Shown here one piece after another: positions 9,979 to 23,600 of a stretch of 64,000 nt of DNA. A program made the position numbers and the translations under genes. Source of the stretch: Dillenia suffruticosa (lineage: Eukaryota > Streptophyta > Magnoliopsida > Dilleniales > Dilleniaceae); contig JAVTVX010000009.1 of the NCBI GenBank assembly GCA_033439265.1, forward strand, positions 11,745,109 to 11,809,108. Direction: 5' to 3'. The stretch's first letter is position 1, and each line of letters opens with the position of its first letter. Under the pieces are notes generated by a model. The model was given only the letters and a program-made list of their open reading frames with translations. It was not told the DNA's origin and did not search any database.

Positions 9979-12900
9979 TCTCATATCTTTAAACACAATC
10001 TTGTAGAAGAATGGTTAACATCATACCCCGGTCCGATGTCTCTAACAAAATCTCGTGCGCTACTATGTCGCAACGCGTCCCACTATAGCTATCTTTATGG
10101 AATAGAAAGTGAGGGGTGAGCATTATGGGGAATACTCAATGAGTGAGAGGGTATATATAAGTGTGTTCAATGTGTTGGTGAAAAATGAAGTGTCAAAATG
10201 ATTCAATAAATCCACAAATCCGCATAATGTATGAAAATGGTGCATAATGAACAGTTCTTCATAAATCATTCTTTTTCATATATTTCAAATACATATGCAT
10301 CCATATCAATCGAATCACACAAGTATAGAGCATGTCAAAATCAGTTTCTGGCAAAGATCGACCACGACCAATGGCAAGTGCATCGAGGATTTTTATATGC
10401 AAAGTTAGAAAATGCTCTCTACCCCGACGTTGGGGAAGGATCTCATCAGGTGCTAAACTAAACCAGGGCGTTACCTAGTCCTCCCCCTTTCGGGTTCAAC
10501 CCAACTAGTATTGTGTCGAGTCCCAATATCATATACGATGTTTAGGGATACCTCCTACAGAAGCGTATCCGGGCACAATGGGTACCTTTGCAAACGCCCT
10601 TCGTAGCTACGGCATACCGAACTCATGGACGTATCTCATAAATCATATCATCATGATATGCATAAAGGCCCTATGTCGATAACATAATATCATCATAATG
10701 TACGTGCCATGCCAACATTTATCAAACCATATCAAACACTTCTCATAATTGATTTCATAAAAATCATATGCATATCGATGTAATGGCACATTTTTCATTT
10801 CGCAAATCATTCGGATGCATATTTCACAATAAAATCATGTTGTGGACACTCCAAAGATTCACAAAATATTTCATAAATCCATTCAAAAAATCATAGCACA
10901 CGATCATAAGTCATGCTTACATTGAAAAGCATTTTAAAATATGTTGTTATGCATTGAACACATAATATAATAAATCTCACTCACAATATGCGGGAGGGTA
11001 TGCCACTCTCGACACGAATCTTGAGGCACATATAAAAAATGCTCCCCTCAATATCACCAACAAAGTTCTATAAACACAATGTAGAATATGTGTCACTTAA
11101 GAGATCATATGATGCGTATATAACAATGTAAATGTGATGCAACCCTAGTTATAGACAAATCTAGGGTTTTCAAGTTCTATTCTTGCGCCATTTTAGGGAA
11201 TTGACCACAAGTTTCTCAACCGAGATCGGAATTGGGAAATTTTAATTTCTATGGTTGATTTACATAAAAACTCACACTTTTCGTGTTAAACTTATCTCCA
11301 AAATCTTAGTGAAAGATTTCTTAAAGTCCACATTTTCAAACCAATCTAAATCTCACTCTCCATTCTGTCCTGTTTTAGCAAATTTCCCTTATCTCACAAT
11401 CTATTCATGCAAAGACTCTGATTTTTTACTATGTTGTAGTGAAAACACAAGGCTACAACATTTTAGTTGGACACTTTCTCAGCATCCTAGTGCAAGTCCC
11501 TGAAATAGCAACATTTTGCCCACATTACATTTTAGAAGTCTGTTTTGACCAATTTTTAGCTCAACCATCACAATGTTTAACACATAACTCGAAATTACCT
11601 AAAATTGTTGCAGTACCTAGATGACATATAACCATACATTTTTCATGTTTTGGGTTTCTTCTAATTATTTCTAGAAGATGTTTGAAATTGACCACCAAAA
11701 TGTTTGTTCAGTTTTGGCCGAGAAACAGAATCATTTCTGTACAGTTTTGGAAGATTTTGTATAACTCTTGATACCCTTAGCCGAATTGGCTACAATTTTC
11801 AGTAGGCGGATATAAGGGAGATCTACAACTTTTCTTTTTTATGTTTTTAAAAACAAGGGCTGGAAAGGGATCGTGTAATACTACTATTTTTAGTGTTGGA
11901 AAATGGAGGACCCTCTGACGTATTTTAGACAAATGGCTGTAACGTTTGACACAGGGGTCGGATTGAGGTTATCCTTACCTCATTCGAAAGACATGGATCT
12001 ACAATTCATTCAACTAACACAAGATTTGAATCTATCAGGAAGGGGTTTGAAAACTTAAGTTAATGTTGCTACCTAAATTAGGGCAAAAATGTAGGACTGA
12101 AAAGAGAATTAGTGCAGAACACTTAACTTTAAAAAATCATATAAAATCCATCGCTACTCATAATGCAACGTTTCTTATCTTATTTTAAAGCTCTAAATGT
12201 CTAGTTTCATGTGTAAAAATTTCACTCAACATGCCTATGCACAAAAAACGATATAGCCTAAACATTACAACCTGTTCAGACTTCCAAAAACCCATAAATT
12301 CTGTCATGACTTCAAATTCGTCTACCCTAGTTTTATGAGCAAACTTTCTCCTTTTTGCCTAAATTTTGGATATGTTATACTAAAGGGTGGTGGATGTTTA
12401 CCTTATGATGTGCAGGTTGTTTTGAGCCTTAGAAGTGCGGATCTCCTTCTCCCTTGAAGCTCTCGGCCCCTTCAAACTTCACCAAGCAATCCTTCTCCGT
12501 TTGATCTAATTTTTTTATATGTTATACCTTGGCATGAGAGATGATGATCCATGAAAAAAAAAATTGGGGTGTTGTTTGGAAAAAAATCACTTACCTCTTG
12601 CCTAGAAGCTCAAGGCCATGGAGTTTTTTTTTTTTTTTCCTTTTGAAGGAGATGAAGAGTCTCTTGTTCTCTCAAGCTTCCTCATGTTTTTGGGTGTTGA
12701 ATAAAGACCAAATTAACTTATTTACATTTAATTTAACACATCATGTAATTTTTGCCCTTGATTTACTTTAATCTTGGCCATTTATCCCACTTTTAATCCA
12801 AACCATTGATCACTTTTCCAAGGCCAAATCTCAGCCATAGGTTTTAGGGTTGATGACATCATCAATGCCCCAAAAGTCAACAATGGAAGCATGATTTCAC

Positions 12901-13875
12901 ACATTCCAAGGATATTAATTGTTTGTCGTCTATCGTTTGTTGTTTGTCGTTTATACTTATTTATTTTTTGACTCGTGGTCCAAGATTGGTCAAAATTATT
13001 ATTCATCTCGAAAATTTTTAAAATTTCACATAGGACCCAGATTTTCATATTGAGTACAATGCCGTTATTTTCATGTAAATCTAAGATCGTTTGGTCACCC
13101 AAACGTAACGAAATCTGTGATCGGTCAAAATTTGACCTCGACCTCAAAATGCGCGGAATCTCACTACGGACTCCATTTTACATGTAGATTCCAAAAATAT
13201 AGGTTTTGAGTAAAAATGAGACCGTTTGCTTGGTCAAAATTTGATTTGACCCACAAATTTAGGGTTTATCAGATGAAAATTTAGGGTACCGAGTACTTTT
13301 GTGCTGCACCTTAAATTTCGATTTTTTATCTTAGGCATTCACTTTTAAAGTGAATTTAACACGTATAAACCACATGGCATCAATTTTGCATGCGTGGGTT
13401 TCATTTTGCCTCGGTAGGGTAAATTCTCATCCTATCGGGTGAGTTTTGACAAATTTCTTAAAATCTCATTTTGACTGATGAAAATCATTAGTAGCCTAAA
13501 TTTGGCTTCTTGGAAAAATTTCAGCAATTTTGCACGGGTAGATTTTGATTTAGTTCGGTGGGAGCTCATTTCTCCTCCCGACGAGTAGTCATCGAGCACT
13601 CCCGAACAAACGATGTGGCTTTGTTCAAATTCAAGTTTTATTAACTTTCTAGGGTGATTTTGCATGTGTAATTTCATTGGACTCGAAATCGTACATGTAT
13701 ATTTCAAGATGGCCCGGAAGGGTCCCTTTTTAGCCCCTGGGGTCATACCCAAAATTCTTTTAAGACATTTTGGCTCAGAAAAATTTCTAAGTGATTTTCT
13801 TTATGAATAAGAAGATATATCATACATGGAATAATGAGAAGTACAATATATCGTATACCGCGTGTCGGTGTTACA
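9418..13875 (-). repeat. 3' LTR of element B (about 4.46 kb)
   Basis: It aligns with 20136-24155 from the GC-rich end phrase CCGGTTCTCGATCCAAGG through to GTGTTACA at 13868-13875. It is about 0.4 kb longer than its partner, mainly around 10880-11250. It contains an (AT)n run near 9935-9976 and the paired box near 10108-10150. Open frames within it are not conserved in the other LTR and are not genes. Confidence 0.88.
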
Positions 13876-13893
13876 TTTGCTAACCCCCTAAAA
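13876..13893 (-). other. Polypurine tract of element B
   Basis: On the minus strand TTTTTAGGGGGTTAGCAAA precedes the LTR start. Elements C and D have closely similar tracts at the same place. The tract primes plus-strand DNA synthesis in this family. Confidence 0.75.
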
Positions 13894-13989
13894 ATAAGTC
13901 TCGTCCTCAAGACGACTATACATTAAACAAATGGGGGTACTGTTTCCTCATAGCCTCCTCAGGCTTCTAGGTCTCCTCTTAGACCTGGT

Positions 13990-16900
13990 CACTCCTCCAC
14001 AAAATGCGGACTAAAGAAACCTCCTTGCTCTGTAGCTTTCTGGTCTGCCGATCAAGGATGGCTACTCACTGTACAGGTAGACGCAGGTCCTCTCGCAACT
14101 CAACTGGCAGAGGCTCTAGAATATGTGAAGAATCAGGCATGTACTTCCTAAGTATTTAGACGTGGAAAACATCATGAATGCATGAAAGTTCATTCGGCAG
14201 CTCCAATCTATATGCTATACTTCCGACCCTCTCAAGGATACAGAAGGGCCCAATATACCTAGGGTTCAGTTTGCCCCGCTGCCTGAATTGAATCACACCT
14301 TTCCAGGGCGAGATCCGTAGGAAGACCATATCTCCCTCCTTAAACTCAAGTGGCCGCCGCCTTTTATCAACGTAACTTTCTAACGATTTTGGACGGCCTT
14401 CATCTGATCACGGATGACCCTTACTTTCTCTTTAGTTTCTTCCACTATCTCAACACTGCTAAGTCGCCTCTCACCTACCTCATCCCAACATAGCGGAGTA
14501 TGGCATTTCCTTCCATACAAGGCCTCATACAAAGGTATCCCAATGCTGGCTTGATAGCTGTTATTATATGCAAACTCTACCAATGGGAGATGTCGATCCC
14601 AACTACCCCGAAAGTCCATAACACATGCTCTCAGCATATCCTCTAGCGTCTGGATGGTCCTCTCTGACTGACCATTGGTCTGGGAGTGGTATGCTATGCT
14701 AAAACTCAATTTAATGCCCAATACTTCTTGTAGTCTGGGCCAAAACCTAGATGTGAATCTAGGATCTCTATTTGATACTATCGACACAAGTATTCCATAA
14801 AGTCTAACAATAGTATCGATGTAGAGACGTGCCAACACTTCCAAAGAGAAATCGGCACGAATAGCAATGAAGTGTGCAGACATCATAAGTCTATCTACAA
14901 TCACCGATACAGCATCATGCCATGCTGAAGTTCGAGGCAGTCCCATCACAAAATTTATCGTGATATGTTCCCATTTCCACTCAGGAATGGGGAGGGGCTG
15001 TGGGTGGTTGATGCTCGGCCTTCACCTATTAGCAAACCAAGTATCGAGCAACAAACGCTGCGATCTCCCTTTTTATCCCGGGCCACCAATAACTATCTAG
15101 GATAATCCGATACATTTTTATGCCATCCAGATGCAAAGCATAAGCAGAGGAATGAGCCTCCTCAAGAATAGCTCTACGGAGATCGTTATCGGCAGGAATG
15201 CAAACTCGCTCTCTATATACAACTAGTCTGTCATTGCGAACTCAGAAGTCTCAACCCTCGCCTCTGTTGATCTTCTCAAGAATACTCTGGAGCTCCTCAT
15301 CTGACCCCTGAAGCTCTTTAATGTGATCAAGCAAAGTCGGCCTCATCTCAAATCGAGCTAGTAGTGCTCCTTGATCATCACTAACCAAACCGACTCCAAG
15401 TATACGGAGTCCCATCAATCAAGAGAGGTAAGCACTCTCTGTTGTAGTAGAGGGAGAAAATGAGGATGATGCATTTGCCACCACATTTGCCTTTCCCGGA
15501 TGATAATCAATGATAAGGTCATAGTCTTTCAATAACTCCAACCATCTCCTCTGTCTGAGGTTCAACTTCCGCTGGGTGATCAAGTACTTTAGACTTTTGT
15601 GATCGATGAATACCCTACAAGTCACCCCATATAAGTAATATCGCCATATTTTCAAGATATAAGCGGAGGAATGAGCCTAACAATAGTGTCGATGTAGAGA
15701 CGTGTCAACACTTCCAAAGAGAAATCGGCACGAATAGTAATGAAGTGCACTGACTTCGTAAGTCCATCTATAATCACCCATACAGCGTCATGCCGTGCTG
15801 AAGTCCGAGACAGTTCCATCACAAAATTCATCGTGATATGTTCCCACTTCCACTTAGGAATGGGGAGGGGCTGCAAAGTACCTGCGGGTCGTTGATGCTC
15901 GGCCTTCACCTGCTGACAAACCAAGTATCGAGCAACAAACTCTGTGATCTCCCTTTTTATCTCGGGCCACCAATTACTATCTCGGATAGTCCGATACATT
16001 TTCGTGCCGCCTGGATACAAAGCATAAGCGGAGGAATGAGCCTCCTCAAGAATAACCCTACGGAGATCGTTGTCGGTGAGAATGCAAACCCACTCTCTGT
16101 ATACAACTAGTCCGTCATCGCAGACTCGGAAGTCTTTACCCTCGCCTCTACTGATCCTCTCAAGAATACTCTAGAGCTCCTCATCTGACCCCTAAAGCTC
16201 TTTAATGCGATCAAACAAAGTCGGCCTCACCTCAAATCGAGATAGTAGTGCTCCTTGATCATCACTATTCAAACTGACTCCGAGTGTACGGAGTCCCATC
16301 AAGCAAGAGAGGTAAGTACTCTCTATCGTAGTAGAGGGAGAAGAGGAGGATGGTAACTTTTGGCTCAATACATCTACAATAACTCTAGCCATCTCCTCTG
16401 TCTGAGATTCAACTCCCGCTGGGTAAATAAGTACTTTTGACTTTTGTGATCCGTGAATACCCTACAAGTCACCCCATATAAGTAATGTCACCATATTTTC
16501 AAAGTAAAGAGTATGGTGGCCAACTCAAGATCGTGCGTCGGGTAGCTCAACTCATGCTTCTTCAACTGTTGAGAAGCATATGCAATGATCCGACCATTTT
16601 GCATTAGTATATAACCCAATCCCTGTTAACTAGCATTACTGTACACTACATACTCCCCGACTACTAGTAGGAAGGGCTAAGATTGGTGTAGATGTCAATC
16701 GTTGTTTGAGCTCCTGAAATCTTGCCTTACAATGATCATCCCATGGAATTTGGCTGTCTTTCGCATCAACCTAGATAGTGGGGCAGCAATCTAAGAGAAT
16801 CCTTTTACAAACCGATGATAATATCCTACAAAACCCAGGGAACTCTGGATTTCAGTCACCATCTGCGGCTGCGCGTACTTCAGTATGGCTTCAACCTTCT

Positions 16901-18122
16901 GCGGATTGACAAAGATACCTTCCGCAGAAACTATGTGCCATAGAGAACCAATCTGCCACAATCAAAATTCACACTTGGTGAATTTGGCATACAATTGTCT
17001 ATCGTGAAGGATCTGCAAAATAACCCGAAGGTGCTGAGCATATTCCTCATCACTCCACGAATAGACTAGAATGTTATCAATGCATACGATGACGAATCGA
17101 TCTAGATAATCATGGAAAACTGATTCATCAAATCCATAAAGGTAGTTGGTGCATTAGTCAGCCCAAACGGCATAACCAAGGGCTCAAAGTGTCCATATCG
17201 GGTGTGGAAAGCAGTCTTTGACACATCCTCAGCTCTAATCCGCAATTAGTGGTAACCCGATCGGAGATCTATCTTTGAGAAAACCCTAGCATCTTGCAGT
17301 TGATCAAACAAATCATCGATATGAGGCCATGGATATAGGTTCTTGATAGTGACTTTGTTCAATTGCCGATAATCCACACAAAGTCGGAGGGTACCGTCCT
17401 TTTTTACAAATAATACTGATGCACCCCAAGGTGAAGTACTCGGACGGATAAACCCTTTATCCAACAATTCCTGCAACTGAATTTTGAGCTCGTTTATCTT
17501 GGTTGGTGCCATTCTGTATGGCGGGATAGAGATAGGAGTGGTTCCCGGAGCCAAATCATTCTCAAAATCGAACTCCCGAATTGGTGGTAATCCGGGTAGC
17601 TCCTCGGGGAATACGTCGGGAAACTTTTGTACCATCGGAACTCATCAAGTCTTGGTCCTTCTATGGTGGTATCAATCACATGAGCCAGATATGTCGTGCT
17701 TCCTCGACATATCATTTGTCTGGCTTCCATCACTGATACTACATAACAAGATAGTACTCGTCTCTTACTCACAAATGTCAACGGTGGCCCTTCAAACCTC
17801 CGAAACTCTACTTTCTTGGTGAAACAATCCACGGAAACCCTATGAGTATTCAACCAATCCATCTTTAGGATGGTATCAAAATCTGTCATGTCGAGAGGAA
17901 TCAAGTCTGCTTTTAACACTGTCCCCTCGATCATGACATCGCTCCCTCTATATACGGAATCTCTAATCAGCTGCTCACCAAAAGGAGTGATAACCAATAG
18001 TTCCTCTTCTAAAGGTGATAACGGCCTACCCGACCATTGAGCAAAGGAAGCTCTCACGTAAGAAAAGTTCGACCCGGTGTCTATATGAACACGGGCTTCG
18101 GCTCCAAATATTTTCATAGTAC
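13990..18122 (-). pseudogene. Element B pol remnants: PR, RT, RNase H, integrase, chromodomain
   Basis: Recognisable parts in order on the minus strand: an aspartic protease around 17880-18120 with the catalytic phrase HIDTGSNFSYV; a linker ending in [14 protein letters not shown] near 17580; reverse transcriptase about 16990-17500 with [18 protein letters not shown] and [11 protein letters not shown]; RNase H about 16380-16770; the integrase zinc-finger and core about 14380-15100 with AYHSQTNGQSERTIQTLEDM; and a chromodomain-like end near 14000-14110. A stretch carrying the RNase H end and the start of the integrase occurs twice in tandem (about 14805-15655 and 15660-16510). The family uses these enzymes for proteolysis, reverse transcription and insertion of its cDNA. 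This copy is broken in many places. Confidence 0.85.
14805..16510 (-). repeat. Tandem duplication inside element B pol (about 0.85 kb per copy)
   Basis: Two head-to-tail copies share long phrases, for example AGCGGAGGAATGAGCCTCC near 15135 and 16027, GCAAACYCRCTCTCTRTATAC near 15200 and 16085, and the RNase H phrase for KSLKYL near 15590. The copies differ by several percent, so the duplication is not recent. The junction lies near 15655. Confidence 0.8.
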
Positions 18123-18406
18123 CTAGATATGAGAGATTTAAAATAATCAATCGAAAGTACTCAAAAGATGGATATATATATATATATATATATATATATC
18201 AAAATAATTAAGTCTATAAGGCTTTAACTAGTCGTGTCTATTCATGTTACTATAAGATACATGATTTCAAAAAGAGAAATCAAAATAGCTAAGCCTCTAG
18301 AGCTTTAGCTAGAAGTGGATGTACATAACTATCATCGTACTCATGATCTCAAAAAGAAAGAAAGGGTACATAAACTCCTAAACAGAAGGATCTACTGGAG
18401 GATTAC
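18123..18406 (-). other. Intron-like spacer between gag and protease of element B
   Basis: A 284-bp non-coding spacer on the minus strand with GT at 18406-18405 (ATTGGTAATCC) and AG at 18124-18123 (TATCTAGGTACTATG). It contains a (TA)n run at 18172-18199. Spacers with the same borders occur at the same place in elements C and D. Splicing is an inference. Confidence 0.5.
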
Positions 18407-19806
18407 CAATGATTACACCCGGGCCTGTGCTCTCAGCTGCTGCCCAGAAGGTCCTGGTACAGTGTTGCTCCTGGCTGCAGTCTATGGAGCAGTGTATACT
18501 GAAGGTGCAGGTGCACCCTGCTGTCCTAGCCGTGGACCACTTTGATGACTCGAAGTCGCCTGACCTCCGAGTCCTAAATCAGGACACGAACTCCTAATGT
18601 GTCATGGCTTCCCATAATAGAAGCAAGTAATAGGTGCCCCACAGGCTCTCGGAGGGTGGTGTCTGCCATATCTACAACAAAGAAAGGGCCGCTGAGCAAT
18701 AATCTAGCTCGTGGCACTGGGGGCTGGTGCTACAAACCCCTGTGGACGTGGTCCCTGTCCAAAGTGTGCCGGGGTAAAGCAAGAGGGGCCTCTTTGAAGG
18801 CCTGAAGTCCTACCCCTTTTCGGGCTCTGACCTGACTATGCCCCAGTCCTCTTCTTTCTCTGCTCTCTACTCTCCCTTTGCTTACCCTCGGCGTGGACAA
18901 TCTCTTCTGCACGGTAGGCTGAGTTAACTATCTCCACGAGGGAGAAACTAGGAGTGACTGTTATGTACCTTCTAATATTCAAATTGAGGCCGTCCTCAAA
19001 CTTGAATCTCATTTGCTTCGGTGTAGCTAAGTCAGGGACAAAGGCAGCTAATCATCTTAATTCTACCTCGTACTCTGCCACTGACCTAGTCCCCTGTCGC
19101 AAGTGAAGGAACTCCGTCCTCTTGCGATCCTGCTGAAACTCAGAGAAGTATCTGCAGTCAAACTCCCTCAGGAAGTCATCCAACCGTAGTGGCTTGGTAG
19201 CGTCAACACTAATAGCCTGCCACCAAGTGAGGGCATCTCCATCTTGTAGCCTCTCTGCTACCCATAGCCTATACTCGTCACCCAACCCCAAGTTTGTCAA
19301 GATCCTGCGGATCTAGTTAATCTAGTATTTTGTTGTTGTAGCATCACCAGATCCTGCAAAGTCCATACATCCCAACTATCGAGCTTCTTTGACTAGCTGA
19401 GTTAGCTCGTCGATATGTCTAAGTATAGAGGAAGTAGTGTCACTCGGACCAGAGACTGAAGAAGGACCTGCCACCGGTGGAGGATCCAGTGCCGCAACTG
19501 TAGGTGCTGTTGGAGGAATAGGCACGACGTAGGAGTCGACACTGCTGTCGGTGGTGGTGGGGGTGGCATCTGAACCCCGTGGGAGGTGTACCACTCATAC
19601 ACCTGCCTAAACGCCTCGAGTGACGGTGGTGGAACCTTGGCTGTACTAGCCGGCTGAGTAGGTGCTGGAAGGGGCGTCCGTGAAGAGGAAGCAGCCTCAG
19701 GTACTCTAAGGATCTCAGGTTCCCTCGGAGGGTTAGGCACTTGAGGAGTCTCGGGTGGCGCGAGTCTAGCTCCGCGTCCCGCTGATCTACCGCGTCTAGG
19801 CAGCAT
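18407..19806 (-). pseudogene. Element B gag region
   Basis: Begins with MLPRRGRSAGRGARLAP at 19806, the same kind of start as the gag of element C (MLPRYGRRG). A proline-rich N-terminal region is followed by the retrotransposon capsid core around 19050-19300, with WWQAI, FLREFDCRYF and EFLHLRQGTRSVAEYE, and a zinc-knuckle-like region near 18580-18680. Gag forms the virus-like particle in this family. The region is broken. Confidence 0.82.
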
Positions 19807-20115
19807 AATTCAGCAAATGGAGATTTTCATTAGATATAATTGTAAAGTTTAGCATGATGTAAAGATTATGGTTAGTTACGTAGTAACTAACCCTCTAAAA
19901 TGAATGAAATCATTGGTCTAAGAATCAATAGAAAATGAAATACTAGGTTAGATACGAATCGTATCTAACCCCCCTAAAATGAATTGAACTCATAAACCTA
20001 AGACTATAGGTATGCAGGAATATATATATAACTGTATGAAACTCTCATGCATTGAGGACTTTAGACATGTTCATGCTTGGGAAACGATTTACATAGACAA
20101 AAAGCTCTTAACCTA

Positions 20116-20128
20116 GAGCTCTGTACCA
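20116..20128 (-). other. Primer-binding site of element B
   Basis: On the minus strand TGGTACAGAGCTC starts 7 nt after the LTR end at 20136. It is an altered form of TGGTATCAGAGC, complementary to the 3' end of plant initiator tRNA-Met. Elements C and D have the site after the same 7-nt gap. Confidence 0.75.
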
Positions 20129-20135
20129 ACCGAAC

Positions 20136-20644
20136 TATCACGCCCCGGTCCTCGATCCAAGGCATGAGCAGCCGTCACGCTATCCCGGATGTTGACATTA
20201 AATTCCCAACTATCAACAAACAAATGGACAGAACCTCCCCATAATTCAGAGATCCATGTTATATCAAAATCCCATCAATCAATAACATATCAATGTATAA
20301 AGGCCAACCTAGCAAATCATAAACACAACCAACCAATCCAGATCTCTGTCAACATCCAAAAAAATGTAAGGCTAATCAAGTCCTATCCACAGACCTCTAC
20401 TGTCATGCCCCCATCAAAGGCATGAACAGCCGCTAGTCACCCCTCTTGTGATTTAGAGGTGGCACCGAGTAATCCTAATAGACAATCCTAAACATGACAT
20501 GTTTTTCAAAATGATTGACACAATAGTACAATCATGTCTCAATGCAATATAATAAAATGAGAGTTACAATAATATGTACAATTCTTTACATACAATCATC
20601 CCTTTTATATACATGTACAATGGTCTATCTACAATCCCAAATCT

Positions 20645-20676
<32 letters not shown>

Positions 20677-23600
20677 CATCCCATATCTTTAAATACAATC
20701 TTGCGGAAGAATGGTTAATACCATACCGAAGTCTGATATCTCTAACAAAACCTCTACGCTATTATGTCGCAATGCGTCTCACTATAGTTATCTCTGTGAA
20801 ACAGAAAGTGAGGGGTGAGTATTTGGGGAATACTCAATGAGTGAGAGGGTATATATAAGTGTATTCAATGTGTTGGTGAAAAATGAAATATCAAAATGAT
20901 TTAATAAATCTATAAGTCCGCATAATGTATGAAAACAGTGCATAATGAACAATTCATCATAAATCATTTTTTTTCATACATTTCAAATACATATGCATCC
21001 ATATCAATCGAATCACACAAGTATAGAGCATGCCAAAATCAGTACCTAGCAAAGGTTGACCACAACCAATGGCAGGCGCATCCGGGGTTTTTATAAGCAA
21101 AGTTAGAAAATACTCTCTACCCCGAAGTTGGCGACGGATTTCATCAGGTACTAGACTAAGGTGTTACCTAGTCCTCCCCCTTTCGGGTTCAACCCAACTA
21201 ATACCGTGTTGAGTCCCAATATCATATATGACATTTGAGGATACCTCCTGCAGAAGTGTATCCGAGCACAATGGGTACCTCTGCAAACACCCTTCGTAAC
21301 TATAGCATACCCAACTTATAGGCGTATCTCATAAATCATATCATCATGACATGCATAAAGGCTCTTGGCCGATAAAATAATATCATCATAATATATATGC
21401 CATACCAACATTTATTTAACCATATAAAACACTTCTCATCATTGATTGCATAAAAATCTTATGCATATCGATGCAATGGCACGTTTTTCATTTCGCAAAT
21501 CATTTGGATGCATATTTCACAATAAAATCATGTTGTGGACCCTCCAATGATTCACAAAACCTTTTATTGCAGTACCTAGAAGACATATAACCATTCTATG
21601 GTTGACGCACATAAAAACTCACACTTTTCATGCTGAACTTATCTCCAAAATCTTGGTGGAAAATTTCTTAAAGTCCACATTTTCAAACCAATCTAAATCT
21701 CACTCTCCATTCTATCCTGTTTTAGTAAATTTCCACTATCTCACAATTTATTCAGGTAAAAACTCTGATTTTTGACTATGTTGTAGTCAAGACACAAGGC
21801 TATAACCTCTTAGTTGGGTACTTTCTCAGATTCCTAGTGCGAGTCCCTGAACTAGCAACATTTTGCCAACATTACATTTTAGAAATCTGTTCTGAACAAT
21901 TTTTAGCTCAACCATCACAACATTTAACACATAACTCCAAATTAGCTGAAATTGTTGCAGTACCTAGAAGACATATAACCTTACATTTTTCATGTTTTGG
22001 GTTTTTTCAAATTATGCCTAGAAGGGGTCTGAAATTGACCACCAAAATCTTTGTTTAGTTTTGGCCTAAAAGCAGAATCGTTTCTGCACAGTTTTGAGAG
22101 ATTTTCTATAACTCTTGATTCCCTTGGCCGAATTGGCTGTAATGTTCACAGTAGGTGGATACAAGTGATATCTACAACTTTTTTGCTTTGTGTTTTTGCA
22201 AACATGGGCTGGAAGGGGGTCGTGCACTACTACTGTTTTTAGTGTTGGAAAATGGAGGACCCTCTGACGAGTTTCAGAAGAATGGCTATAACCTTTGACA
22301 CAGGGGTCGGATTGAGGTGTTCCTTGCCTCGTTCGAAAGCTAAGACATGGATCTACAATTCTTTCAGCTAGCACAAGATCTGAATCTATCAGGAAGGGGC
22401 TTGAAAATTTAGGTTAATGTTGCAGCCGAATCAAGGCAAAAATGCAGGACTGAACAGGGAATTAGTGCAGAACACTTAATTTTGAAAATTCATATAAACT
22501 CCATCTCTACTCAGAATGCAACGGTTCTTATCTCATTTTAAAGCTCTGAATGTCTAGTTTCATGTGTAAAAATTTCACTCAATTTGCCTCTGCACAAAAA
22601 ATGTTATAGCCTAAACATTACAACCTGTTCAGACTTCCAAAAACCCAAAAATTCTGTCATGACTTCAAATTCATCTACCCAGGTTTTCTGAGCAAACTTT
22701 CTCCTTTAATGGTGGGTGTTTACCTTATGATGTGCAGGTTGTTTGAGCCTTAGAAGTGTAGATCTCCTTCTCCCTTGAAGCTCTCGGCCCCTGCAAACTT
22801 CACCGAGCAATCCTTTTCCGTTTAATCTAATTTTTTGATATGTTATACCTTGGCATGAGAATGATGATCCATGAAAAAAAATTGGGGTGTTGTTTAGAAA
22901 TAAATCACTTACCTCTTGCCTAGAAGCTCATGGCCATGAAGTTTTTTTTTTTTTTTTTTTTTTCCTTTTGAAGGAGATGAAAAGTCTCTCGTTCTCTCAA
23001 GCTTCCTCACGTTTTTGGGTATTGAATAAAGACCAAATTTACTTATTTAAATTTAATTTAACACATCATGTAATCTTGGCCCTTGATTTGCTTTAATCTT
23101 GACCATTTATCCCACTTTTAATCCAAGCCATTGATCACTTTTCGAAGGCCAAATCTCAGCCATAGGTTTTAGGGTTGATGACATCATCAATGCCCCAAAA
23201 GTCAATAATAGAGGGATGGTTTCACACATTCCAAGGATATTAATTGTTTGTCGTTTGTACTTATCCATTATTTGACTTGTGGTCCAAGATCCGTCAAAGT
23301 TACTATTCATCTCAAAAATTTTTTAAATTTCACACGAGACCTAGGTTTTCGTACAGAGTCCAATGCCGCTATTTTTGTATAAATTTGAGATCGTTTGGTC
23401 AGCTAAACATTTTTCGGAGTGAACGAAATCCGTGATCGGTCAAAATTTGATCTCGACCTCAAAACGTATGGAATCTCACTACGGACTCTGTTTTACGTGT
23501 AGATTTCAAAAATATAGGTTTTGAGTGGAAACGAGACTGTTTGCTCGGTCAAATTTTGATTTGGCCTACAAATTTATGGTTTATCGGGTAAAAATCTAGG

